Origin: Streptomyces polyasparticus
GTDB lineage: Bacteria > Actinomycetota > Actinomycetes > Streptomycetales > Streptomycetaceae
Assembly: GCF_014493765.1 (NCBI RefSeq)
Contig: NZ_JACTVJ010000005.1
Span: forward strand, 248,001-312,000
DNA length: 64,000 bases
Direction of reading: 5' to 3'
Shown: in pieces, positions 7,216-17,121 of the stretch
How positions within the stretch are numbered: the stretch's first letter is position 1
Layout of the letters: the number at the start of each line of letters is the position of its first letter
Notes under the pieces: generated by a model
Told to the model about the DNA's origin: nothing
The model's database searches: none
What the model saw: only the letters and a program-made list of their open reading frames with translations
Program-made: the position numbers and the translations under genes

Positions 7216-8433
7216 CTAACCCGACGCGGTGGCGACCCTGCCGCGCACCGCACCCCCGGCCTCCAGGAAGCGCGCGAGTGGCAGCGTCGCCGCGCCCACC
7301 GTGACGGCGTCGGGGCCGAGCTGCCCCAGCACCAGCGAGGTGCCCGCGAAGGGATGCCTCAGCGCGTACGAGGCGGCCGCCTCGCGGACCGCGGGCAGCA
7401 GCCGGGGGCCGAGCAGCAGGCCCGCCCAGCCGCCGACCACGATGCGTTCGGGGTTGAAGAGGTTCACGAGGTCGGCGAGGCCGGCGCCCAGGTACTCGGC
7501 CGTCTCGTCGAGCAGCGGCCCCGCGTCGGCGGCCGCCAACAGCTCGGCCAGCGCGCCCTCTTCGTCCGGCGCCGCCCAGGTCCCGCCGCGTTCGCGCCAC
7601 CGCTCCAGGAGCGCTTCGGCCCCCACGTACGCCTCGAGGCAGCCGCGTGAGCCGCACCGGCAGGGACGGCCGCCGACCACCTGGAGGACCGTGTGTCCCC
7701 ACTCCCCCGCGCTGCTGCTCGCTCCTTGGTACGGGACTCCGTCGGCGATCACGCAGGCGCCGACGCCCGAGCCGATCAGGGTGACCACGGCGTTGCGCGC
7801 GCCACGGCCCGCACCGAACCACATCTCTGCGCGGCCGAGCGTCTTCGCACCGTTGTCGATGAACAGCGGTATGTCCAGCGGGAGTTGGCCCGAGGCGCGC
7901 AGGAGCGAGCCGAGCGGTACCGCGTCCCAGCCGATCGTCTGGCCGTGCACGACGGATCCGGAGTCCACGATGCCGGGGACGCCCACGCCGATGCCGAGCA
8001 GCCCGGTGGCCGAGGGGACCTGCCGCATCACCTGCTGCAGCCCCTCGCCGATGAGCCGTACCACCCGCTCCACATCGTGGCCGTCGGGGGGCAACGGCAG
8101 GTCGGCGCGGGCGAGTTCGGTGAGGGTCAGGTCGAAGAGTTCGACCCGTACCCGGGTCTCGCCGACGTCCACGCCCACGAGCTGCCCGCTGCCGGGCGCG
8201 ACCCGGAGCAGGGTGCGCGGCCGTCCGCCGTCGGAGTCCACCGAGCCGGCGTCCTCGACCAGGCCGTCCGCGATCAGTTCGCCGGCGACATTGCTGATCG
8301 ACCCCGAGCTGAGCCCGGTGAGCGGGCCGAGCTCCTGACGGCTGAGCGGACCCTCGAAGTACAGCTTGGTCAGCACCGTCGAACGATTGCTGCGCCGCAG
8401 GTCACGCACCGTGCGCCGGTGTGGTTCCGCCAT
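7216..8433 (-). CDS. ROK-family transcriptional regulator
   Basis: Predicted 405-residue repressor. Residues about 10-70 are a winged helix (LSRQELGPLTGLSSGSISN), followed by a ROK sugar-kinase-like domain with a DxGxT-like stretch (VGVDVGETR), the ROK zinc site CRCGSRGCLE, and GSGVGACVI. Such ROK proteins bind a sugar or sugar phosphate and repress the adjacent uptake operon. ATG 8433 has GAGGGGAG upstream. It is divergent from the ABC importer plus GH1 glucosidase, so a beta-glucoside or its hydrolysis product is the probable inducer. Confidence 0.9.
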   Translation of the reverse strand: MAEPHRRTVRDLRRSNRSTVLTKLYFEGPLSRQELGPLTGLSSGSISNVAGELIADGLVEDAGSVDSDGGRPRTLLRVAPGSGQLVGVDVGETRVRVELFDLTLTELARADLPLPPDGHDVERVVRLIGEGLQQVMRQVPSATGLLGIGVGVPGIVDSGSVVHGQTIGWDAVPLGSLLRASGQLPLDIPLFIDNGAKTLGRAEMWFGAGRGARNAVVTLIGSGVGACVIADGVPYQGASSSAGEWGHTVLQVVGGRPCRCGSRGCLEAYVGAEALLERWRERGGTWAAPDEEGALAELLAAADAGPLLDETAEYLGAGLADLVNLFNPERIVVGGWAGLLLGPRLLPAVREAAASYALRHPFAGTSLVLGQLGPDAVTVGAATLPLARFLEAGGAVRGRVATASG

Positions 8434-8518
8434 CGTCGCTCCCCTCGGCACCGCGGACAGGGGATCGGCTCCCCTACGAGCGTGACCATAACGTGCTGGT
8501 CAACTCGTGCGCGACCTC

Positions 8519-8547
8519 TTGACGCCCACTTCTCTTACTACTTAACT
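8519..8547 (+). promoter_or_regulatory. Probable promoter of the beta-glucoside operon
   Basis: TTGACG (8519-8524) and TTAACT (8542-8547) are separated by 17 bp, a vegetative-type promoter about 70 nt upstream of the binding-protein start. It lies in the divergent region shared with the ROK gene; an operator could not be defined. Confidence 0.5.
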
Positions 8548-8615
8548 CACGCCTTGAATTTAGCCGTGACGCCCGTTCAGGAGTTGAACGGGGCCACCCC
8601 CGGAGAGGGGCCCTC

Positions 8616-9935
8616 ATGCGCACCATGCGAGCCGCCGCAGCCACCGCCCTCGTCATCGCCCTGACCGCGACCGCCGCCGCGTGCGGTGGCGGTACGGCCA
8701 CGAATGGCGAGGGCAGCAACAAAAGCCCCAAGAAGCTCACGTACTGGGCCTCGAACCAGGGCCCGAGCATCGAGGCCGACAAGGAGATCCTGACCAAGGA
8801 GATCGCGAAGTTCGAGAAGCAGACCGGGATCGACGTCGAGCTCGAGGTCGTCCCGTGGTCGGACCTGCTCAACCGCATCCTGGCGGCGACCAGTTCGGGC
8901 CAGGGCCCCGACATCCTCAACATCGGCAACACCTGGTCGGCCTCGCTGCAGGCGACGGGCGCGCTGCTGCCCTGGGACGACAAGACCTTCGACAAGATCG
9001 GCGGCCGCGACCGTTTCACCGAGTCGGCGGTCGCGGCGGCCGGCGCGGAAGGCAAGGACCCGGCGGCGGTCCCGCTGTACTCGCTGTCGTACGCGCTCTA
9101 CTACAACAAGAAGATCTTCAAGGACGCGGGGATAGCGAAGCCCCCGGCCACCTGGGACGAGCTGGTCGAGGCCGGCAAGAAGGTCACCAAGGGCGACACG
9201 TACGGTCTCGCGCTCGAAGGCAGCAACCTCTCCAACCACATCCACCAGGCCTTCGTGCTCGCCAAGCAGCACGGCGCCGACTTCTTCACCGCGGACGGCA
9301 AGCCGGACTTCACCTCGGACGGCGCGGTCGCCGGTGTGAAGCAGTGGGTCGACTTCATGGCCAAGGACAAGATCACGTCCAAGTCGGCCGCCGAGTACGC
9401 CCAGAACCAGTCCCTGAGCGACTTCTCCAAGGGCAAGGCGGCGATGGTCCTGTGGCAGGCCGCCGCGTCCACGTTCAAGTCCCAGGGCATGGACGAGAGC
9501 GAGTACGGCGTCGCGCCCGTGCCGGTCCAGTCGGGCACGCCCGGCCAGGGCAAGCAGATCAACTCGATGGTGGCCGGCATCAACATCTCGGTGTTCAAGA
9601 ACACCGACAACCTCGACGGCGCCCTGCAGTTCGTGAAGTTCATGACCTCCGACGCGGAGCAGAAGATCCTGAACTCCACGTACGGCTCGATCCCGCCGGT
9701 CAAGGCGGCGCAGCAGGATGCGGCCTTCGACAAGCCGGACACCGCGGTCCTGCGCGACGTGCTCGGCACGAGCGCGGCGCCGCTGCCGCAGGTCCCGGAG
9801 GAGTCGCAGTTCGAGACCGTGGTCGGCACGGCCATCAAGGACCTGTTCGCCGACGCGGCCGCGGGCCGGCCCGTGACCACCGAGTCCGTGAAGGCCGCGC
9901 TCGGCAAGGCCGAACAGCAGATGACCAAGAGCTGA
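8616..9935 (+). CDS. Oligosaccharide-binding lipoprotein (ABC importer, family 1)
   Basis: Predicted 439-residue lipoprotein. The signal peptide ends in AAAC (Cys23); LTYWASNQGPSIEADKEILT and VVPWSDLLNRILAATSSGQGPDI are typical of MalE/CebE-type binding proteins. The start has GGAGAGGGG 6-10 nt upstream. It is the first gene of an operon with two permeases and a GH1 beta-glucosidase, which points to cellobiose-like or other beta-glucosides as ligand. No ATPase follows; Streptomyces importers of this class commonly share the MsiK ATPase encoded elsewhere. Confidence 0.9.
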   Translation: MRTMRAAAATALVIALTATAAACGGGTATNGEGSNKSPKKLTYWASNQGPSIEADKEILTKEIAKFEKQTGIDVELEVVPWSDLLNRILAATSSGQGPDILNIGNTWSASLQATGALLPWDDKTFDKIGGRDRFTESAVAAAGAEGKDPAAVPLYSLSYALYYNKKIFKDAGIAKPPATWDELVEAGKKVTKGDTYGLALEGSNLSNHIHQAFVLAKQHGADFFTADGKPDFTSDGAVAGVKQWVDFMAKDKITSKSAAEYAQNQSLSDFSKGKAAMVLWQAAASTFKSQGMDESEYGVAPVPVQSGTPGQGKQINSMVAGINISVFKNTDNLDGALQFVKFMTSDAEQKILNSTYGSIPPVKAAQQDAAFDKPDTAVLRDVLGTSAAPLPQVPEESQFETVVGTAIKDLFADAAAGRPVTTESVKAALGKAEQQMTKS

Positions 9936-9946
9936 GGCAATCCACC

Positions 9947-10927
9947 GTGACCTCGCTCGATGTGAAGGCGCCCGCGGCGGGGGAAGCCCCGAGCTCCCCC
10001 GCCGGGGGTCCGCCCCGCCGCCGGCTGCGGATCCCCGCCAGGATCCGCCGCGGTGGCCTGCCGTATCTGCTGCTGCTCCCCGCGCTCCTGTTCGAGCTCC
10101 TGATCCATCTCGTGCCGATGGTGGTCGGCATCGTGATGGCCTTCAAGGAACTCACGCAGTTCTACATACGGGACTGGGGCCGCGCGCCCTGGGCCGGTCT
10201 GGAGAACTTCCGTGTCGCCGTGGACTTCGACGCCCCGATCGGCGCCGAACTCCTCCACTCGTTCTGGGTGACCTGCTCCTTCACGGTCCTCACCGTCGGC
10301 TGCTCCTGGCTGTTCGGGGTGAGCGCCGCGATCCTCATGCAGGAGAGCTTCCGGGGCCGCGGACTGCTGCGCGCGGTGTTCCTCACGCCGTACGCGCTGC
10401 CCGCCTACGCGGCCGTGATCACCTGGGCGTTCATGTTCCAGCGGGACAACGGCCTGGTGAACTCGGTCCTCGGCGGCGACAGTTTCTGGCTGATCGGCGA
10501 CAACGCCTTCTGGGCCCTGACCACCGTCGCGGTCTGGAAAACCTGGCCGTTCGCGTTCCTGATGCTGATGGCCGGGCTGCAGAACATCCCCAAGGAGCTG
10601 TACGAGGCCGCCTCGATCGACGGTGCCGGTATCTGGCAGCAGATCCGCCGGATCACCCTGCCCTCGCTGCGTCCCGTCAACCAGGTCCTGGTCCTCGTCC
10701 TGTTTCTATGGACGTTCAACGACTTCAACACCCCGTTCCTGCTGTTCGGCAAGGGCGCGCCCGAGGCCGCCGACCTGGTCTCGATCCATATCTACGACTC
10801 GTCGTTCATCACCTGGAACTTCGGCTCCGGATCCGCCATGTCCGTGCTCCTGCTGCTGTTCCTGCTGCTCGTCACGGCGGTGTATCTCGTGATCACCTCG
10901 CGCGGAAGGAAGGGCGCCGATGCCTAG
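9947..10927 (+). CDS. Sugar ABC transporter permease 1 (MalF type)
   Basis: Predicted 326-residue inner-membrane protein with about six hydrophobic helices after a Pro/Arg-rich cytoplasmic N-terminus. The coupling-loop motif EAAxxDGA is present as YEAASIDGAGIWQQIRRITLP, where the ATPase docks. The GTG start at 9947 lies 11 nt after the binding-protein stop. It works with the overlapping downstream permease and a shared ATPase. Confidence 0.9.
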   Translation: MTSLDVKAPAAGEAPSSPAGGPPRRRLRIPARIRRGGLPYLLLLPALLFELLIHLVPMVVGIVMAFKELTQFYIRDWGRAPWAGLENFRVAVDFDAPIGAELLHSFWVTCSFTVLTVGCSWLFGVSAAILMQESFRGRGLLRAVFLTPYALPAYAAVITWAFMFQRDNGLVNSVLGGDSFWLIGDNAFWALTTVAVWKTWPFAFLMLMAGLQNIPKELYEAASIDGAGIWQQIRRITLPSLRPVNQVLVLVLFLWTFNDFNTPFLLFGKGAPEAADLVSIHIYDSSFITWNFGSGSAMSVLLLLFLLLVTAVYLVITSRGRKGADA

Positions 10928-11789
10928 GACACCCCTGGCCAAGAGCCCCATGGCGCCCCCGCAGTCCTTCGTCTGGACCCGGCGGATCGTCCTGACACTG
11001 CTCGCCCTGTTCGCGCTGCTTCCGGTGTACGTGATGCTCTCCAGCTCCGTGAAGCCCCTCGAGGACACCCTGGGCGAGTGGAGCTGGATCCCCAGCAGCT
11101 TCACGCTGCGGCCGTACGTGGACATCTGGGAGACGGTGCCGCTCGCGAAGTACTTCATGAACTCGCTGATCGTGGCGGGCGCGGCGACCGTCTGCTCGGT
11201 GGTCATCGCGGTGTTCGCCGCGTACGCGGTCAGCCGCTACCAGTTCCGCGGCAAGCGGGTGTTCACGGTGACCATCCTGTCCACGCAGATGTTCCCCGGG
11301 ATCCTCTTCCTGCTGCCGCTGTTCCTGATCTTCGTGAACATCGGCAACCAGACGGGCATCGCGCTCTACGGTTCGCGCGGCGGTCTGATCCTCACGTATC
11401 TGACCTTCTCGCTGCCGTTCTCGGTCTGGATGCTGATCGGGTACTTCTCCTCGATCCCGCGCGACCTCGACGAGGCCGCCCTGGTCGACGGCTGCGGCCC
11501 GCTCGGGGCCCTGTTCCGCGTCGTGGTCCCGGCCGCGGTGCCGGGGATCGTCGCGGTCGCGGTGTACGCGTTCATGACCGCCTGGGGCGAGGTGCTCTTC
11601 GCCTCCGTGATGACCAACGACACCACGCGCACGCTGGCCGTGGGCCTCAAGGCGTACGCCACCGAGAACAACGTGTACTGGAACCAGGTGATGGCCGCCT
11701 CGCTGGTCGTCAGCGTGCCCGTGGTCGCCGGGTTCCTCCTCCTGCAGCGCTATCTCGTCGCCGGCCTCACCGCCGGGGCCGTCAAATGA
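10920..11789 (+). CDS. Sugar ABC transporter permease 2 (MalG type)
   Basis: Predicted 289-residue permease with six hydrophobic segments. The coupling motif is DEAALVDGCGPLGALFRVVVP, and STQMFPGILFLLPLF is a family hallmark. ATG 10920 overlaps the end of the first permease gene by 8 nt, so translation is coupled. It completes the membrane part of the importer. Confidence 0.9.
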   Translation: MPRTPLAKSPMAPPQSFVWTRRIVLTLLALFALLPVYVMLSSSVKPLEDTLGEWSWIPSSFTLRPYVDIWETVPLAKYFMNSLIVAGAATVCSVVIAVFAAYAVSRYQFRGKRVFTVTILSTQMFPGILFLLPLFLIFVNIGNQTGIALYGSRGGLILTYLTFSLPFSVWMLIGYFSSIPRDLDEAALVDGCGPLGALFRVVVPAAVPGIVAVAVYAFMTAWGEVLFASVMTNDTTRTLAVGLKAYATENNVYWNQVMAASLVVSVPVVAGFLLLQRYLVAGLTAGAVK

Positions 11790-11819
11790 CACCGACCGAC
11801 CATCTGGGAAAGGCACTTC

Positions 11820-13184
11820 GTGACTTCGGCTGACGACCTTCGCCCCCTGCCCGCGGACTTCGTCTGGGGTACGGCCACCTCGGCGTACCAGATCGAGGGC
11901 GCCGTCGCCGAGGACGGCCGCTCCCCCTCCATCTGGGACACCTTCTCCCATACGCCGGGGAAGATCGACGGGAACGACCACGGCGACGTGGCCTGCGACC
12001 ACTACCACCGCTGGCGCGAGGACCTCGCCCTGATGCGTGAACTCGGCACGGACGCCTACCGGTTCTCGGTGGCGTGGCCGCGCGTCGTACCGCAGGCGGA
12101 CGGAGTGGTGAACGCCAAGGGCCTCGCCTTCTACGACCGGCTCGTGGACGGCCTGTGCGAGGCGGGCATCACCCCTCATCTCACGCTCTACCACTGGGAC
12201 TTGCCCCAGGCGCAGCAGGACCGCGGCGGCTGGCCCGAGCGCGCCACGGCCGAGCGGTTCGCCGAGTACGCGGCCGTGGTGGGCGAGAAGCTGGGCGACC
12301 GCGTCAAGGACTGGTGCACGCTCAACGAGCCGCTGTGCTCGGCGTGGATCGGTCACCTGGAGGGCCGGATGGCCCCCGGCCTGACCGATCTGACGGCGGC
12401 CGTGCGCGCCTCATACCACCTGCACCTCGGCCACGGCCTCGCCGTGCAGGCGCTGCGCGCCACCGTGCCCGGCGCGCGCGTGGGCATCGTCAACAACCTC
12501 AGCCCGATCGCCCCCGCCTCCGACCGCCCCGAGGACCTCGCGGCGGCCCGGCGCGCGGACGGGCACACCAACCGCTGGTGGCTGGACCCGATCTCCGGGC
12601 GCGGCTACCCGCAGGACATGCTGGACGTGTACGGGGTCGAACTCCCCCTACAGAAAGGGGACTTGGAGCTGATCTCCGCCCCGCTCGACTGGCTGGGCGT
12701 CAACTTCTACTTCCGCCAGGTCGTCGAGGACGACCCCACCGGACCCGCCCCGTTCGCACGGCAGGTGCCGGTCGAGGGCGCACCCACCACGCACATGGAC
12801 TGGGAGGTGCACGCGCAGAGCCTGGAGGACATCCTGCTGAGGGTCACGCGCGAGTACGGACCCGAGCGCCTGTACGTGACGGAGAACGGCTCCGCGTACG
12901 TGGACACCCCGGGCCCCGACGGCAGTGTGCTCGACCCCGAGCGCACCCGTTACCTGGAGGACCATCTCGCGGCCTGCGCCCGTGCGGCGGCGGGCGGTGC
13001 GCCGCTGGCCGGGTACTTCGCGTGGTCGCTGCTCGACAACTTCGAGTGGGCGTACGGCTACGACAAGCGCTTCGGGCTCGTCCATGTCGACTACGCGACG
13101 CAGCGGCGCACGGTCAAGGGCAGCGGACGCCGGTACGCGGAGCTGATCGCCGGGCACCGGGCGCGGGGCCGGCAGGCGGCCTAG
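11820..13184 (+). CDS. Beta-glucosidase, glycoside hydrolase family 1
   Basis: Predicted 454-residue cytoplasmic retaining glycosidase that would hydrolyse imported beta-glucosides such as cellobiose to glucose. The acid/base Glu170 lies in TLNEP and the nucleophile Glu355 in VTENGS; the N-terminal [15 protein letters not shown] is the GH1 N-terminal signature. There is no signal peptide, which agrees with action after uptake. It starts at GTG 11820, 30 nt after the second permease, as the last gene of the operon, and is followed directly by a strong terminator. Confidence 0.95.
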   Translation: MTSADDLRPLPADFVWGTATSAYQIEGAVAEDGRSPSIWDTFSHTPGKIDGNDHGDVACDHYHRWREDLALMRELGTDAYRFSVAWPRVVPQADGVVNAKGLAFYDRLVDGLCEAGITPHLTLYHWDLPQAQQDRGGWPERATAERFAEYAAVVGEKLGDRVKDWCTLNEPLCSAWIGHLEGRMAPGLTDLTAAVRASYHLHLGHGLAVQALRATVPGARVGIVNNLSPIAPASDRPEDLAAARRADGHTNRWWLDPISGRGYPQDMLDVYGVELPLQKGDLELISAPLDWLGVNFYFRQVVEDDPTGPAPFARQVPVEGAPTTHMDWEVHAQSLEDILLRVTREYGPERLYVTENGSAYVDTPGPDGSVLDPERTRYLEDHLAACARAAAGGAPLAGYFAWSLLDNFEWAYGYDKRFGLVHVDYATQRRTVKGSGRRYAELIAGHRARGRQAA

Positions 13185-13187
13185 CCG

Positions 13188-13220
13188 AAGGGGCCGGGGC
13201 TCATGACGCCCCGGCCCCTT
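13188..13220. terminator. Bidirectional terminator between convergent genes
   Basis: Perfect 13-bp arms AAGGGGCCGGGGC (13188-13200) and GCCCCGGCCCCTT (13208-13220) flank a 7-nt loop, 3 nt past the GH1 stop and 9 nt before the stop of the convergent hydrolase gene. It serves both strands. Confidence 0.88.
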
Positions 13221-13229
13221 CACCCCGCG

Positions 13230-14435
13230 TCAGTGCTCGTCCTCACACATCGCCAGCCCGTAAAGGGACTTCAGCGCGCCGTCGATGGCGTGCGGCTGCG
13301 GCTGTCCCGACGCGTCGGGCCTGTTCCAGCGCTGGAGATTGACGGCGACGGACATCTGACGCCGGCCGTCGTCCCGGGTCAGGGAGATGGCCCCCGCGCC
13401 CCAGGCCGAACCGTCGTGCCCCCAGAAGGTGCCGCAGCCCGGCACGACCACCTTGTGCAGGCCGAGGCCGTACTGGATCGTCGAACCGTCGAGCGCCACC
13501 ACGGGGACCGTCCGCTGCATCTGCGCGAGCGACGCGCGGCTGACGATGTCGCCGGCCAGGAGGCGTGCGTAGAAACGGTTGAGGTCGTCCATCGTGGAGA
13601 CCAGAGCGGCCGAGGGGCCCACCCAGGACATGTTGTAGACGCTGAAGTCCCGCGGCGGATCGATCAGTCCGTAGAAGCCCTCGTACATCCGCGCGTGCGG
13701 GCCCTTGATGCGCGGCCCCGACGGGAACGAGGTGTGCCGCAGTCCGGCCCGCTCGATGACGTGCCGGGTGATGTAGTCCTCCGCCGTGGTGCCGGTGACC
13801 AGCTCCAACAGCTGCCCGATGAGCAGGTAGTTGGTGTTGGAGTACACCCCGGTGGGGCCGCCGGGCTCGCCGGTGGGCGGTGCGTCGAGACCCATCCTGA
13901 TCAGCTCGTGCGGGGTGAACTCCCGGTACCGGTTGTCCTCGATGCTCTCCGGCGACATGTCGGGGATCGACGGGAACCCGGCCAGGGAGGGGAAGGCGTA
14001 CGGGAGGTAGTCGGGGATGCCGCTGGTGTTGTTGAGCAGCATCCGCACGGTGATCTTCCGGCCGCGCTCCCCCGGAACCAGCCGCGGCAGGTAGTCGCCG
14101 ATGGGCGCGTCGAGCCGGATCCGGCCCTGCTCGACCTGCTGCAGGACGGCGGCCGCGGTGAAGGTCTTGGTGACGCTGCCGACGCGGTGGTGCAGACCGG
14201 CCCGCACCGGGCGGCCGGTCGCGAGATCCGCGACGCCCGACGCGCCTTGCCAGGTACGGCCGTCGGCACGGACCTGCGCGAAGACACCGGGTATTCCCGC
14301 GCGGTGCACGGCGTCGAGGGCCGCGTCCAGCGCGGCGGACTCTTCTGTCGTACGGGCCGTGCTCGCGGGTGCTTTTGGGACCGCGACCACGCTCAGGGCG
14401 GCGGCACTTGCGAGGGCGATGATCCGTCGCTTCAT
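13230..14435 (-). CDS. Secreted serine hydrolase, beta-lactamase / D-Ala-D-Ala carboxypeptidase type
   Basis: Predicted 401-residue exported protein with an N-terminal signal peptide (basic MKRR, then an Ala-rich helix, cleavage around residue 25). It has the class C/EstB active-site set: SVTK (Ser87, Lys90), YSN for the YxN motif, and HDG near the C-terminus. Such proteins act as DD-peptidases or esterases. It follows the alpha/beta hydrolase gene by 15 nt on the same strand, so the two are one operon. Substrate is not predictable. Confidence 0.9.
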   Translation of the reverse strand: MKRRIIALASAAALSVVAVPKAPASTARTTEESAALDAALDAVHRAGIPGVFAQVRADGRTWQGASGVADLATGRPVRAGLHHRVGSVTKTFTAAAVLQQVEQGRIRLDAPIGDYLPRLVPGERGRKITVRMLLNNTSGIPDYLPYAFPSLAGFPSIPDMSPESIEDNRYREFTPHELIRMGLDAPPTGEPGGPTGVYSNTNYLLIGQLLELVTGTTAEDYITRHVIERAGLRHTSFPSGPRIKGPHARMYEGFYGLIDPPRDFSVYNMSWVGPSAALVSTMDDLNRFYARLLAGDIVSRASLAQMQRTVPVVALDGSTIQYGLGLHKVVVPGCGTFWGHDGSAWGAGAISLTRDDGRRQMSVAVNLQRWNRPDASGQPQPHAIDGALKSLYGLAMCEDEH

Positions 14436-14450
14436 GGGGTGGGTGGCCTT

Positions 14451-15350
14451 TCACTGGGTGAGGGCGCGGCGCAGGGCCGTGCCCAGGGATTCGATCTGCC
14501 GCTGCGAGATCTCCGCGGAGGTGATGGCCTGCGAGCCGTGGAAGGTGCCGGGCCACTGGTGCAGTTCGACGGAGACACCGGCCTGGAGCAGGCGCAGCGC
14601 GTAGGCGATGTCCTCGTCGCGGTTCGGGTCGAACTCGGCGGTGGCGATATGGGCCGGGGGCAGCCCGGACAGATCGGCGGCCCGTGCGGGGGCCGCGTAC
14701 GGCGTGGCGGGGGCGCCGCCCAGGTAGTGCCGCCACGAGTGGGCGATGACCTCGCGGGTCATCCACGGGGTGTCGGTGAAGTTCCGCTGCGACCAGGTGT
14801 CCTGGCGGTCGTCGAGCCCGGCTTCGTTGAGGAGTTGGAAGCAGATACGGGGGCCGTTCTCGTCGCGCGCCTTCAGCGTCGTCGCGGCCGCGATGCAGCC
14901 GCCGGCGCTGTGTCCCGCGACGGCGATCCGCTCCGGGTCGATGCCGAGTGCCGCCGCGTTCCCGGCGGCCCACGTCAGCACCGCGTACGCGTCGTCGAGG
15001 GCGGCGGGGAACGGGTGCTCGGGCGCCCTGCGGTAGCCCACCGAGATCACGGTCGCCCCGGAGTCCTGTGCGACCCGGGTGGCCCACGGGTGCTCGGTGT
15101 CCAGGTCGCCCATGACGAACGCGCCGCCGTGCAGCCAGACGACTGCGCCGCCGTGGGTGTCGTGCGGCCGGTAGATCCGTACGGGCACGGCCGGTTCGGC
15201 GGGCACCGTGCGGTCCTCCACGTCGAGTCCGGTGGTGTCCGGCGGCGGCTTCGCGGCGGCGGTCGCGGCGAAGTTCTTGCGCTCGGCGTCCGGGTCGCTC
15301 AGGTCGAGCCGTGGGAAGAACGGGATGAAGGCTTCGAGTTCGGGATGCAT
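14451..15350 (-). CDS. Alpha/beta hydrolase, hormone-sensitive-lipase type (acetyl esterase)
   Basis: Predicted 299-residue esterase. The HGG oxyanion motif is in VVWLHGGAFVM, the nucleophile is Ser148 in GHSAGG, and the later FDPNRDEDIAYA and GTFHGS supply Asp and His. Several in-frame ATGs exist; 15350 is preferred for the AGGA 8 nt upstream, but 15371 is possible. It is divergent from a PucR-like regulator gene and is followed by the serine hydrolase gene, suggesting an induced two-enzyme hydrolytic function. Confidence 0.87.
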   Translation of the reverse strand: MHPELEAFIPFFPRLDLSDPDAERKNFAATAAAKPPPDTTGLDVEDRTVPAEPAVPVRIYRPHDTHGGAVVWLHGGAFVMGDLDTEHPWATRVAQDSGATVISVGYRRAPEHPFPAALDDAYAVLTWAAGNAAALGIDPERIAVAGHSAGGCIAAATTLKARDENGPRICFQLLNEAGLDDRQDTWSQRNFTDTPWMTREVIAHSWRHYLGGAPATPYAAPARAADLSGLPPAHIATAEFDPNRDEDIAYALRLLQAGVSVELHQWPGTFHGSQAITSAEISQRQIESLGTALRRALTQ

Positions 15351-15467
15351 GACGACCATCCTCATGGTCATCGGCCGCCCGATCTTCCGCCAACTGTCGT
15401 TCGTCCGGCGCCTGTTGCGCGCCGTTCGTCGGTGCCGCCCGCGAGAACGGGATCGTATGCTCCCCGC

Positions 15468-16505
15468 ATGGAGGCGCTGGCGGTACATCTGTCCCGGCTC
15501 GACGCGCGGGCCGAGGAGGTGGTCCGTGTCGTGCTGTTCTACGACACGCTCATGCGGCGCCGCGTGGACCTTCCCGCGCTCGCCCGGGCCTCGGCCGGGC
15601 TCGCGCAGTGCGTGGCCGGGATCCGGCTCGGCGGCACGGGGCGCACGTTCCGTATGGCGGCCGACGGCCGCGCTGCCACCACGCCGCCCTCGGCCCCGTC
15701 CTCCGCACTGCCGGTCGTCCTCGACGAGGAGGAGATCGGCACGGTGTGGCTGGAGCGCCCGGGGTCGCCCGCCCTGCTCGACCCCGTGCTCCTGGAGCGG
15801 CTCGCGCTCGCCGTCGCCGCCGTCGTCGAGCGCTACGGTCCGGCCCGTACGACCATGGCCGACCCCGCACTCGTCGAGCTGGTGATCAGCGCCGACAGCG
15901 ATGACGCGGCTCGGGCGCGGGCCTTGCGCCTCCTTGGATTCCCCGCCGGGCGGCCGGTCCGCGCGGTCGCCGTGCGGACCCGGCTCCCGCTCGACCGGGT
16001 CGGCGCGCTCATCTGCCCCGCGGGCCAGGTCAAGGCGGCGCCGCTCGCGGACGCGGGAGTGCTGCTCGCCACCGGCGTGGACACATCCGGACTGCCTTCG
16101 GACGTACGGGCGGGAGTCGGCGCCGCCGTGGGCCCCGAGCTGTCCTGGCGGCAGGCCCGCAGCGCACTGCGGTTCACCACCGCGGACCGGCCCGTCGTGG
16201 AGTACGCCGCGTTGGGCGCCCTGGCCCTGCTCGCCGAGACACCGCGGGACGCCCTGCTCGCGAACGCCGACGTGACCGCCGTCGCCGCCCTCGCCGCCGA
16301 TCCGGAGGACCTCGCCACGCTGGACGCCTACCTCGACACGGCCTCGCTGCGCCGGGCCGCCGAGGTGCTCCATCTGCACCACAGCAGCGTGGCCCGGCGC
16401 ATCGAGCAGATCGGGAAGTCCCTGGGCATCGGACTGGCCGAACCGGGCGGCCTGGTGCGGGCCCGGCTCGCGGTCACGGCGTGGCGGCTGACCACGGAGG
16501 GATGA
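15468..16505 (+). CDS. PucR/CdaR-type transcriptional regulator
   Basis: Predicted 345-residue regulator. The C-terminal helix-turn-helix (LDTASLRRAAEVLHLHHSSV, then ARRIEQIGKSLGI) is the HTH_30 domain of PucR/CdaR proteins; the N-terminal half is a variable sensory region. A TATGCT hexamer lies 6 nt before the ATG, so the mRNA may be leaderless. It is divergent from the esterase and serine hydrolase genes and is the obvious candidate to control them. Confidence 0.8.
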   Translation: MEALAVHLSRLDARAEEVVRVVLFYDTLMRRRVDLPALARASAGLAQCVAGIRLGGTGRTFRMAADGRAATTPPSAPSSALPVVLDEEEIGTVWLERPGSPALLDPVLLERLALAVAAVVERYGPARTTMADPALVELVISADSDDAARARALRLLGFPAGRPVRAVAVRTRLPLDRVGALICPAGQVKAAPLADAGVLLATGVDTSGLPSDVRAGVGAAVGPELSWRQARSALRFTTADRPVVEYAALGALALLAETPRDALLANADVTAVAALAADPEDLATLDAYLDTASLRRAAEVLHLHHSSVARRIEQIGKSLGIGLAEPGGLVRARLAVTAWRLTTEG

Positions 16506-16508
16506 GCG

Positions 16509-17015
16509 TCAGTCCGCGAGCCGGAACGACAGCTCTGTCTCCCACTTCTCCAGGTCCGGCTCCAGACGCGGGTCCGTGTGATAGCTCTCAAGGCGGCAGC
16601 CCCACACCTCGCCCTCGTCGGTGCGGGCCATGTCCCACTTCAGGCCCTTGGCGTGGCCCCATTTGAGCAGGGACGCGGCGACGCCGAGGAGTTTGTCGGG
16701 GTGGCCGACGTGGTGGACCGTGGCGTACTGCCCTGCGGGCAGGGTGCCCGCGAACACATCGGCGGACGGAATACGGACCCGTTCGTCGACGGGTACGCCG
16801 GCCACCACGTGGAGCTCGCGCTCCATGTCGGAGGGGTCGATCAGCTCGTACTTGAAGAAGGGCCCGTCGGCCGGTGCGATGCCCCGCTCGGCGAGCAGGC
16901 CGACGATCTCGGGCAGCCGGTCGGCGATCAGACCGAAGGTCGACCAGGTCACGCGGCCCCGTACGCCGACGAACGGCTGCTCGGTCCGCTCCACGATGCG
17001 CGGTTGAGTCCCCAT
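16509..17015 (-). CDS. GyrI-like / AraC effector-binding domain protein
   Basis: Predicted 168-residue single-domain protein. IVERTEQPFVGVRGRVTW at the N-terminus, then GPFFKYELID and LPAGQYATVHHVGHPDKL, are the strands and the glycine/tyrosine positions of the GyrI-like (SOUL/AraC effector-binding) fold, which binds small hydrophobic ligands. It has no DNA-binding domain. Its stop lies 3 nt from that of the convergent PucR-type gene. Confidence 0.78.
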   Translation of the reverse strand: MGTQPRIVERTEQPFVGVRGRVTWSTFGLIADRLPEIVGLLAERGIAPADGPFFKYELIDPSDMERELHVVAGVPVDERVRIPSADVFAGTLPAGQYATVHHVGHPDKLLGVAASLLKWGHAKGLKWDMARTDEGEVWGCRLESYHTDPRLEPDLEKWETELSFRLAD

Positions 17016-17121
17016 GCGCCGATACTGCCGGGCCGCCTGGCGCACCGCACCCCGGCGTACCGAGCGTTTCACGCCGGGTGCCGACGCGGTGCCGGCCGTC
17101 AGCCGGACCCGCCGCCGTCCG